Positions 54,968-64,000 of a DNA stretch of 64,000 bases are shown piece after piece; positions within the stretch are counted from its first letter, which is position 1; each line of letters begins with the position of its first letter. The notes beneath the pieces are model-generated. The model searched no databases, was not told where the DNA came from, and was given only the letters and a program-made list of their open reading frames with translations. A program made the translations under genes and the position numbers. The stretch spans positions 1 through 64,000 of the forward strand of contig CAKOGP040001969.1 of NCBI GenBank assembly GCA_933822405.4, read 5' to 3'. This stretch comes from Cylindrotheca closterium. Taxonomy: Eukaryota; Bacillariophyta; Bacillariophyceae; Bacillariales; Bacillariaceae.

Positions 54968-55435
54968 GGATAAGAAGGAGGAATTTGTTGAAGGCACAAG
55001 TTCTGATTGCTACAATACTGCATGTGATGGGAATAGTGGCAACATGTCTGTCCTCTGACGATCGGACGCCCAATCTTTCATACAGATAAAAAAAGCAACC
55101 ATAGTAGGTGGCTGGCAACTTCCATCGATAATTTTGTTAGGTACATTTGTTTACATTTGGTTGGATTTAAGCTTTACTACACAAACAAGTTTTAGGCTTG
55201 TCGAGGTAAGAGCCTCTCTTCTCTGATGGCTCAAGCTGGAAATCTTGCCTGCACTCCTTGCTCCGTGAAGGGTTTTGATGACGTGGCAGGCGAAAGGACT
55301 GCTTTAGTGCTGTTTGGCACCTCACAATAAACCTTTGACAAGAACATCGTCACGAAGAATTTATTCGTATCATCATCATCATCATAAATTCGATTCTGCT
55401 CAAAACATTTCTCAACACTCCAACAAAATATTACC
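54968..55435. other. intergenic, about 0.47 kb
   Basis: 3' flank of copy 2 and 5' flank of copy 3. No gene seen. No DNA matching the missing N-terminal half of copy 3 is visible. Confidence 0.5.
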
Positions 55436-55642
55436 ATGACTGAGCCTGCTGTTATCACTATCGACCAATCCGCTGTGAAACGAGCCCGTCAAAGACGCTC
55501 GGATGCTCAACAAGAAAGAGAAAGCCCAGTGACCCAACGATCTTTTGTCAGGTCGAATGCGCTTTCCTTGTCACAGCGCCACTTGGACATTGACTCCTCG
55601 TCCGACCAGGATGTCAGTACAAAGCATCCGAATCGGGACTGA
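55436..55642 (+). CDS. small tandem family, copy 3, N-terminally truncated
   Basis: 68 residues from the ATG at 55436 (MTEPAVITIDQSAV). Only the second half of the family is present: VKRARQRRSDAQQERESPVT, QRSFVRSNALSLSQRHLDI and a Ser/Asp tail, closely matching the end of copy 2. The GLxCxWxY box and the acidic region are missing. It has its own ATG and a clean frame, so it may be a working microprotein. A decaying fragment is the alternative. Confidence 0.55.
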   Translation: MTEPAVITIDQSAVKRARQRRSDAQQERESPVTQRSFVRSNALSLSQRHLDIDSSSDQDVSTKHPNRD

Positions 55643-56554
55643 GGATACGAAGGGATGATTAGGTTGAAAGCATTCGAAAATGATGCTCCTTCTTCCCTCC
55701 TCTACTGATAACCGCAGCAGACATGAGAGCAACCATGGCTTGTGGTCACCTTCTTTGATTCTAGAATAATAGAGCTAACGAAAAGTAGCCTATACATACT
55801 GTCAAGAACTCGATGGCTTTGGAACTACTTCTATAGCTAGCACTCACTATTAAGAGGAGAGGCCAACAAATAGAGGAGTGGAGAATTTGCTGATCGGAAG
55901 CAAGGCAACAGTCGTGTTTACACCAAGGCTCGTGCTTCTGGGCTTGGAATAAGCTTGATTGAACCAATCAGATTTCCAATAGACTACGCTCGGAAAAGGT
56001 TCTAGCCCAATGAATAATGGAATAACGAAGATTGATGACGACAAGCTACATTTTGTTCAGGTATCAACTTATCGGCTCTGACACTTGAAGACTACCCGGA
56101 ACTGTTTGTTATTTTTTTTCCCTTCGAAATATTTTTATGTATTTTTAGATCCACAGAGCCTACAGACGAGTATGGTGCATAAGAGCATGAAAATGGATGA
56201 CCAGAGGGAAAATTTTTGGTTTGGATTCCGACCCCTTTGACTTTGAAAAAACCAGCTGCTTGAACTGTGATTTCAAACGTGTTTCGTTCCGAGTTCTCTG
56301 CTCGTGAACATCCGGTATTGCCTACGAAATCTACACAACATTCGGAACAGCTATATTGGTCGACTGATTCAAACACCTAGTCAAAACCCCGTGGGATTCA
56401 CTGCGACACGACATGATAAGTAACATCGAGCAAGTTCATCAATTCCAAATCACTCGGATGCTGCACTATCTCCCGAAATCACAATCCTTCAAACATCAGG
56501 TTTCCTCATAATTTTCCACAATCGCAAGTTGCAAACCAACAACACAAAATTATC
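55643..56554. other. intergenic, about 0.9 kb
   Basis: 3' flank of copy 3 and promoter region of hydrolase A. The ORFs in it begin with non-ATG codons or lack features. Confidence 0.5.
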
Positions 56555-58388
56555 ATGACTTTCATGCGATCTACTACACTTGCTCTCTGGCTTGCAACCA
56601 TCACTTCTGCTGCCGCTATCAGCACACCCATTCGAGATTTATCTCAAGAAACGATCACCGAATCCCAATGCGACTGGCCAAACTTCCAAGAAGATGATGA
56701 TCTCAATGGTGCCATGGTTCTCTACAAAGGTCACAAGCTTGCCGAGTGGAGAAACCCAAACGGGCAGAACAATGACTGGTTTGGCCAAAACTACGTCGAC
56801 GGAACAACCCAACATGCTCAGTATTCTGTCACCAAAACATGGGTCTCGGTATTGGTTGGTATGTTGTACCGTGACGGTTTCATGGACTGGGAAACTGAAC
56901 ACCCCGACAAGATCACTCTTGGTGAGATCTTTCCGGATAAGGTCTGGGAAGATATCTGGGACGTTCCATTCTTAATCAGTGGTAAGTGGCACTATCTACG
57001 AAAACTCCATCTTTATTGATTCGTTCGGCAACAGTGTCTAACAAACATTGTTTGCTCCCTTTTTCATCTCAGGAGGATCAAAGGTTCCCGAGCTCAAGGC
57101 CATCACTCTTGGACAGCTCATGTCCATGAGGACCGGATACGCTGAAAACGGAATCAGCTCTCCCTTCGATAGTACCTTGGTCCGCGACTTGGATCGCCTC
57201 GTCGCTTGGTGGCACCCATTCTACCGCACCGGAAAGATCGAGTCCCAAACATGCTTCGAATGTGGTGACTACTTGTCGTCTTCTGGTATTGTCAATTACA
57301 TCATCAAGGAGAAGACCAAGACCGATGCCAACCCAAGAGGATGGGACCCCCTTGACTATGCCCGTCAAACCTCCGAATCATTGCCAGATGGCAACGTCGG
57401 ACTCTTCGAGGCCCTTGGTATGGAAGAAGGATCCTACACCTGGGATCGTGATCGTGATGACGTAGCTCGCGGTGCATTCGGTCTTTGGGCTGATCTCGAG
57501 GACATGGCCAAGTTCGGTCAGCTATTGTTGCAAGGAGGAACCGTCATGTTCGATGGCGTCGTCCGCGAGATCATTCCATCCTACTACTTCGAAGAGATGA
57601 CCAAGACCCAATCTCGAATGATCGGTATGGACCTTCCCTATGGCTGGCAAGTGTGGAACTGGGGCGAAGATGACGATGGTGATAGCGGCTTCTGTGCTGA
57701 AGGTCTCGGATGGCAATCCATCTGTGTATTCCCCAAGCACGATACTGTTGTCGCCATCCAGGCTCCAGTGTCATTTGGCGTAGAAACCTTTGCTGCGAAT
57801 CTCGAATTCCGCAATGATGCCATCAAGGCTATTCGTGATGGAATTGTGTGTGGGCCAACAGCTGCACCAAATACACCAGGAGGATCGTCCCCAACAAGCC
57901 CTCCTGTGTCATCGACCACTGCGCCTTCCGCTGGAGACAACTTGGTTGGGGACACAATCGAAGACCCAATTGACGGAAGCGGCTCTAACAACGGGGAAGA
58001 TCCCAACAATGTAAATGAAGATCTTGGTGGCACTAACGAAGACATTGAGGACACTGATCGCGAAAACGAGTCCGAGCAAGTCTTGATTGGATCCGCCAAC
58101 GGCGAGGATGATGCTGATGCTCCAGTCGGTATGATCATCGGTCTGGCCCTTTTGGCTGCTCTCATGTGTGTTCTATGTGCTTTGTTCTTCTGCTCCAAGC
58201 GCAGCAAGAAAGACCAAGGCGCCCCAAGATCTGTGGATTGCAAAGTTGTTCCCGCTGGATCCCAAGATGATGAGCTGAACAAAATGTATGAAGCCAAGCT
58301 GAATGCCGATGACCTCAGCGTTGACACCGATGACGAAAGCGGTGAAATCGCTTATGCTGTTGCCGATATTGAGCAACGATCATACTAA
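56555..58388 (+). CDS. membrane-anchored beta-lactamase-like serine hydrolase A
   Basis: Exons 56555-56981 and 57073-58388 (91-bp intron, phase 1) give 580 residues. A signal peptide covers about 1-22 (TTLALWLATITSAAA). The beta-lactamase/NylB-like fold follows, with the nucleophile motif SVTK (S91, K94) in HAQYSVTKTW, then MRTGYAENG, the Y-T-W segment in EEGSYTWDRD, GLWADLEDMAKFGQLLLQGG and YGWQVWNWG with GLGWQSICVFP. After the fold comes a Thr/Pro then acidic stalk, a membrane helix near 505-525 (GMIIGLALLAALMCVLCALFF) and a short basic/acidic cytosolic tail. It is thus a surface or endomembrane ectoenzyme. Family members hydrolyse esters, amides or D-peptides; the substrate is unknown. First of three tandem copies. 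Confidence 0.85.
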
Positions 58389-60196
58389 ACTCTCATTGAA
58401 GAGCAGGAACCCGAGTTAGACTGGTATATTGTAATGACAAAATAGTTGTACATCATATTTCGAATACCTTTCAGTACCCTTGACAGTTCTCGCCACCGCA
58501 TCCTTCCATAACCGCAACCACAACCATCTAGCTTTTATTCATATTCTTTGAAATATTTTTTTGTGTTGTAGACTGTATCTTGAACAGAGGTGTACGTGTC
58601 ATGCAAAAGACCTCAAGTTTGAATTGCGTGCAGCAAGGACTTGACGGAACGATAGATTTTCACTTTGCATGTCGTGTTGGCTCATGGTATCATCATTGTA
58701 CTGACAGACCAGTTCACTTCGTCTTCGAAGATTACCCTAGCAGCGATATCTTAGTAGGCAAAGCGGTCTTCTAAGCATCCACTTCACATCAACAATAATA
58801 TAACCGGATGGTTTGGCGCGCAATCTACAGTATATTAAAATAGTAATGTGCATAATAAAAAAGGTTCGTATACCGCGATATACCGGTATATTATTATTAT
58901 GCCCTACCGGTATACCGCCGGTGACATATTTTAATATAAAACATACTGTAAAAAATATGAGCGCGCACAGTCGAATGAGTCAGTCAGTCATTGTTGTTGT
59001 GTTATTTAGGAGAAGGAATTTGGGGAGGGGAATTATAAAAAAGGATACAAATAAATGTATGTACCGGCAGTATTAGTCCTACCACGGTATATATCACAGC
59101 ACATCAATATCATAAGCGCCCATAATAGGAAACAGGTATCGGATCGTTTTAAAAGCATGCTGAGATGCTCAGTGCCTTGCCGATGACTGCTGTTTGTTCT
59201 ATTTGCCTAGGGTATATCAAGTCATGGTACTTCTGGTATGTGATTTTTTGGTCAATGATCAGTCAACGTTGATCATAGTAAAAGAATCTCAAACCATTAA
59301 AAACGACTCGCACTGAGGCTCTGCTAGCAGAAAATTAATCAGGATCCCAGCTATATGATGACGAACAAAGGTTTCGCTAATCTATAACATGACCCGGTTT
59401 CAAGGAAGAAAGTTGTCGTTTCGGAATGAATTTTGATTGCTTCCAGTGTCAACTATACAAAGAGGAATCAACTATACATTAGCAGGAGAACAACTGAACC
59501 CGTCTGCACCATACAAACCGGTTTGAATATGAAGGCATCTGTGTAGTATAGGGTTGGATATTACTGAAGAGTTTAGTGAGATGTGAACAAACCGAAGATA
59601 TTCAGGCAGAACAAGCAGCCCAGATAAATTCGACAAGTCATGGGATCATCAAGCACGCGACGTCGTATTATTCTTATATATATAACTATGAAGTACAGTC
59701 TTACTACAAGGCTGCATATGTTATGGAAGGATTACTGGCCAAACAAGAGTCGATCGGAAGAATTTCCTATCCCAATTATGGCAGTTGCTTGCCCTATGGA
59801 TTGCAGCAAAGGTTACGAGATTTCAACTCACAATGAATCTGATAATGACAATCCAGAACATCCAAGGAACACGATCCTGAAAACCTGGCCTTTGGTTCTG
59901 CAAAACGGTCCCTCATCGCATAGTCTATGTACGTGGTGCCACCATAATGACAACCAACTTACCTACTACTCCACCAGTATTCACAAGCTCGGAACCCCAA
60001 CCCTGTTTCACGGAGACCTGCCAATCCTGGATTAAATTTCGAAGTCGGTGGGACTTCTTGCGAGATTTGGGCATAAGTGGGCCGGCGCGATGCAATAAGT
60101 CGCAATATTCCGAAACAAGTCGTGGTCACAAAAACCAAGTTTCTCTTCTTTGTCAAAAATCAACAAACCGATCACAAAATTCAAAAAGCAATCATC
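58389..60196. other. intergenic, about 1.8 kb
   Basis: No supported gene. It contains TACCGGTATA-type elements at about 58881-58921. An ATG ORF of 131 codons at 59640-60035 has no recognisable feature and is not called. Confidence 0.5.
58881..58921. repeat. TACCGGTATA palindromic cluster
   Basis: TACCGGTATA at 58881-58890 and TACCGGTATACCGCCGGT from about 58905, variants of the dispersed ACCGGT-centred palindromes, in AT-rich intergenic DNA. Confidence 0.5.
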
Positions 60197-61988
60197 ATGA
60201 CTCTGATGCGTTCCACTACACTTGCTCTATGGCTGGCTGGCATTGCCTCAGTAGTAGCCATCAATACTCCAATCAGAGACTTGTCTATAGATCCTGTCGA
60301 AGATTCCCATTGTAATTGGCCTACCTTCCAAGAAGACGATGATCTCGATGGTGTCATGGTTCTATACCGAGGCAACAAGCTTGCCGAGTGGAGAAACCCC
60401 AACAGCGAAAGCACCGATTGGCTTCAATTGAACTATGTTGAAGGGACCACACAACATGCTCAGTTCTCAGTGACAAAGACTTGGATTTCAGTGTTGATCG
60501 GAATGTTGTACCGTGATGGATTCTTGGAGTGGGAAACTGAGCATCCTGATAAGCTTACTTTGGGAGACATCTTTCCTGAAAAGATCTGGGATGATATCTG
60601 GGACATTCCATTCTTCTTTAGTGGTAGGTTACGATTGTTGGAATGGCATTGTGTGCTTTGCATCAGTACCTTTGTCTGACACTTGTTTGCAACATTTTAC
60701 AGGAGGATCTAAAGTTCCCGAGCTCAAAGCTATCAAATTGGGCGAGATTATGTCCATGAGAACAGGATACGCAGAAAACGGAATCAGTTCTCCCTTCGAT
60801 AGCACATTGGTCCGCGATCTGGATCGTCTCGTTGCTTGGTGGCACCCTCTTTACCGCAGCGGAGTGATTGATTCCCAAACATGCTTCAACTGCGGGAGCT
60901 ATCTAGCAACTGCTGGCATTGTAAATTATGTTATCAAGGAGAAGACAAAGACTGATACAAATCCTACCGGGTGGGATCCATTAGCTTATGCCCGTCAGAC
61001 ATCCGCTACCCTACCAGGTGGAAATCTTGGCCTCTTTGAAGCTCTTGGTATGGAAGAAGGTTCCTACACGTGGGATCGTGACGAAGAAGGGGTCGCTCGA
61101 GGTGCATTTGGTCTTTGGGCAGACCTTGAAGACATGGCCAAGTTTGGACAGCTTTTGCTGCAAGGCGGAACCGTCATGTTCGACGGAGTAGCTCGCGAGG
61201 TTGTTCCCTCATACTACTTTGAAGAAATGACCAAGACCCAATCTCGAATTGTCGGTGTTGATTTACCATACGGATGGCAAGTATGGAACTGGGGTGCAGA
61301 CGATAATGGTGACAGCGGGTTCTGCGCAGAAGGTCTCGGCTGGCAGTCCATTTGCGTATTCCCAAATCAAGAGACTGTGGTGGCCATTCAAGCTCCAGTG
61401 TCGTTTGGTGTCGAGACTTTTGCAGCTAATATTGGAATCCGCAATGATGCCATCAAAGCAATCCGTGATGGTATTGAATGCAGCCCAACAGCGGCACCAA
61501 GCTCGCCATCTCTTCCTATCACCACTTTGCCGCCTCCCACAGGAGACAACATGGTTGGTAACAGACCCAGAGATCCTATCGATGGAGGGAATTTCATTGG
61601 CGAGAATGACAATGAAGATGTCAATAACGGGTTTACCGAGGACATCAACCGTAGCGACGAGTCGGAGATCGTCGTTGGCGCATCAAACGAGAATGACGAT
61701 GACACGCCAGTTGGTTTGATCATCCTTTTTGTGTTGCTTTCTGTCATGGTTTGCATCATGATGACTTTATTTTTTCGATCGAAGCGCAATAATGCGACAA
61801 AGGATGCCCCAAGAAGGTCGACAGAAGCCATGTTCAAAGTTGCACCACACGGATACGATGATGATTTGAACAAAGTGTATGATGTCTCTCTTGATGATGA
61901 AGACAGCGTCGATACTGAGGAAAGCGATGTAGACGTAGTGACATTCATTGTTGCTGAAGATATCGAAGGGCGATTGGCAGCTCCCTAG
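60197..61988 (+). CDS. membrane-anchored beta-lactamase-like serine hydrolase B
   Basis: Exons 60197-60623 and 60703-61988 (79-bp intron with a GTAGGT donor, same phase and position as copy A) give 570 residues. Exon 1 has exactly the same length as in A. Same plan: signal peptide, SVTK nucleophile motif in HAQFSVTKTW, MRTGYAENG, GSYTWDRD, GLWADLEDMAKFGQLLLQGG, an acidic stalk, a membrane helix (GLIILFVLLSVMVCIMMTLFF) and an acidic tail. It is clearly diverged from A and C throughout, including the intron, so it is the older duplicate. Confidence 0.85.
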
Positions 61989-62407
61989 GATCCTTCACCA
62001 CGAAGGGGTAAGGGGTAGCAGAAGGGATGTAACAAGCTATAACATTTTTCATATCTTTCTTTTTCATTTTTTAAAAATGTATTCGATATTATTATATTGG
62101 AAAGATTTTAGATTTTTTTAAAAAAGATATTGCCGTGTGACCTAAAACTCGGAAGCAATGTGTCGTAGAATAAAATATAACATTTCCTCTGCTGAAAACA
62201 GCCAATATATAAAACAGTGGGACTGCGGGGGTGAAATATCCGAATACTGTCTCATGTGAAAAAAGTCACTAAGTAAAATATCGCAGTCGTGAAACGAAAC
62301 AGTCACTTCCGTGCCAGTTTATTTGTCAACATCATGTAAAACCTTCAAACTCTCACATCCATAGATCTCCAGACGGCGATTATTATTGCAATAGAAACGC
62401 ACCAACC
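61989..62407. other. intergenic, about 0.42 kb
   Basis: 3' flank of hydrolase B and 5' flank of C. It contains T- and A-rich runs near 62045-62130. This 5' region does not resemble the 5' region of A. Confidence 0.5.
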
Positions 62408-64000
62408 ATGAATTTCAAGAGATATACTACACTTGCTCTCTGGCTAGCAACCATCACTTCTGCTGCCGCTATCAGCACGCCCATTCGAGATTTATCTCAA
62501 GAAACGATCACCGAATCCCAATGCGACTGGCCAAACTTCCAAGAAGATGATGATCTCAATGGTGCCATGGTTCTCTACAAAGGTCACAAGCTTGCCGAGT
62601 GGAGAAACCCAAACGGGCAGAACAATGACTGGTTTGGCCAAAACTACGTCGACGGAACAACCCAACATGCTCAGTATTCTGTCACCAAAACATGGGTCTC
62701 GGTATTGGTTGGTATGTTGTACCGTGACGGTTTCATGGACTGGGAAACTGAACACCCCGACAAGATCACTCTTGGTGAGATCTTTCCGGATAAGGTCTGG
62801 GAAGATATCTGGGACGTTCCATTCTTAATCAGTGGTAAGTGGCACTATCTACGAAAACTCCATCTTTATTGATTCGTTCGGCAACAGTGTCTAACAAACA
62901 TTGTTTGCTCCCTTTTTCATCTCAGGAGGATCAAAGGTTCCCGAGCTCAAGGCCATCACTCTTGGACAGCTCATGTCCATGAGGACCGGATACGCTGAAA
63001 ACGGAATCAGCTCTCCCTTCGATAGTACCTTGGTCCGCGACTTGGATCGCCTCGTCGCTTGGTGGCACCCATTCTACCGCACCGGAAAGATCGAGTCCCA
63101 AACATGCTTCGAATGTGGTGACTACTTGTCGTCTTCTGGTATTGTCAATTACATCATCAAGGAGAAGACCAAGACCGATGCCAACCCAAGAGGATGGGAC
63201 CCCCTTGACTATGCCCGTCAAACCTCCGAATCATTGCCAGATGGCAACGTCGGACTCTTCGAGGCCCTTGGTATGGAAGAAGGATCCTACACCTGGGATC
63301 GTGATCGTGATGACGTAGCTCGCGGTGCATTCGGTCTTTGGGCTGATCTCGAGGACATGGCCAAGTTCGGTCAGCTATTGTTGCAAGGAGGAACCGTCAT
63401 GTTCGATGGCGTCGTCCGCGAGATCATTCCATCCTACTACTTCGAAGAGATGACCAAGACCCAATCTCGAATGATCGGTATGGACCTTCCCTATGGCTGG
63501 CAAGTGTGGAACTGGGGCGAAGATGACGATGGTGATAGCGGCTTCTGTGCTGAAGGTCTCGGATGGCAATCCATCTGTGTATTCCCCAAGCACGATACTG
63601 TTGTCGCCATCCAGGCTCCAGTGTCATTTGGCGTAGAAACCTTTGCTGCGAATCTCGAATTCCGCAATGATGCCATCAAGGCTATTCGTGATGGAATTGT
63701 GTGTGGGCCAACAGCTGCACCAAATACACCAGGAGGATCGTCCCCAACAAGCCCTCCTGTGTCATCGACCACTGCGCCTTCCGCTGGAGACAACTTGGTT
63801 GGGGACACAATCGAGGACCGGACCCAAAATCACATCGATGGTGATGACTTTAACAACGGGGGGGGTTCCCAGGCTGAAGACATCAATAATGAGAACGGGT
63901 CCAATTTGCATTTCGGAAAAGTTATGAAAAACACTGGGGTACCAATTGGCCTTCTCGTGTCGCTGGTTCTCGCATCAATTACTCTATGCTTGTTGCTTGC
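62408..64000 (+). CDS. membrane-anchored beta-lactamase-like serine hydrolase C (runs off the window)
   Basis: Exon 1 is 62408-62834; exon 2 starts at 62926 and is still open at the window end. Apart from the first 25 codons, which differ at a few sites (MNFKRYTTLALWL against MTFMRSTTLALWL), the sequence is the same as copy A through the catalytic domain and intron. It diverges abruptly at 63815. After that point the stalk is different (Asn/Gly/Asp-rich) and a membrane helix begins (GLLVSLVLASITLCLLL). All catalytic motifs match A. Incomplete at the right edge. Confidence 0.85.
62480..63814. repeat. 1335-bp direct repeat of 56627-57961
   Basis: By eye the two stretches match base for base, including the 91-bp intron, at a constant offset of 5853 bp. 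Differences resume sharply on both sides (first at 56626/62479 and 57962/63815). This points to recent gene conversion or partial duplication between hydrolases A and C. Confidence 0.85.

Noticed and set aside
56639..56902. Leftward ORF repeated identically at 62492-62755
   Set aside because: Identity follows from the A/C hydrolase repeat; it is the antisense shadow of exon 1.
59640..60035. 131-codon ATG ORF upstream of hydrolase B
   Set aside because: No feature, no paralogue upstream of A or C, and overlapping ORFs in other frames of similar length.

Overview
The window looks like nuclear DNA of a diatom, probably a pennate one; the species cannot be fixed from the sequence. The evidence is a set of protein types typical of diatom genomes (HSF-type DNA-binding proteins, two DUF6824-type proteins, one of them fused to a CRAL-TRIO-like domain, a PrsW-like protease with a long N-terminal extension), short GT-AG introns of about 80-130 bp, genes on both strands about 2 kb apart, and no operons. 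No rRNA, tRNA, CRISPR or intact mobile element was recognised. || Layout. 0-8 kb: a CGAAACGATTCA repeat array and microsatellites, a protein kinase (-), a CRAL-TRIO/DUF6824 fusion (-), an SLC10A7-like carrier (+) and a 2-oxoglutarate/Fe(II) oxygenase (+). 9-14 kb: a convergent pair of HSF paralogues, a small DUF6824-like protein and a CENP-B/Tc5-type HTH protein. 14-28.6 kb: a PrsW-like membrane protease, a spliced LSD1-type zinc-finger microprotein, a tandem pair of an unnamed acidic family sharing RHWGRRD and GKYRTVS boxes, a coiled-coil protein, and a large Cys-rich/double-KH RNA-binding protein. 29.5-38 kb: a tandem array of one small Ser/Thr-Pro-rich family (five intact copies and one internally deleted relic), interleaved with an intact and a decayed copy of a small putative secreted protein. 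39-46.5 kb: a DUF616-type glycosyltransferase (-), a DYRK kinase (+, 3 exons) and a five-exon OCA2/ArsB-type transporter (-). 49-52 kb: a putative single-pass receptor with a Venus-flytrap ligand-binding domain outside and WWE, SH3-like and PARP catalytic domains inside. 52.4-55.7 kb: a small hypothetical gene and a tandem trio of another unnamed small family. 56.5-64 kb: three tandem secreted, membrane-anchored beta-lactamase-like serine hydrolases; the first and third match base for base over about 1.3 kb including the intron. || The genes are not one pathway. Shared themes are local tandem duplication (four separate families), membrane or secreted proteins, and transcription or signalling proteins. 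The most novel-looking item is the receptor-PARP at 49.05-51.9 kb. Exon joins were worked out by hand from GT/AG sites, reading frame and family motifs, and have no transcript support.
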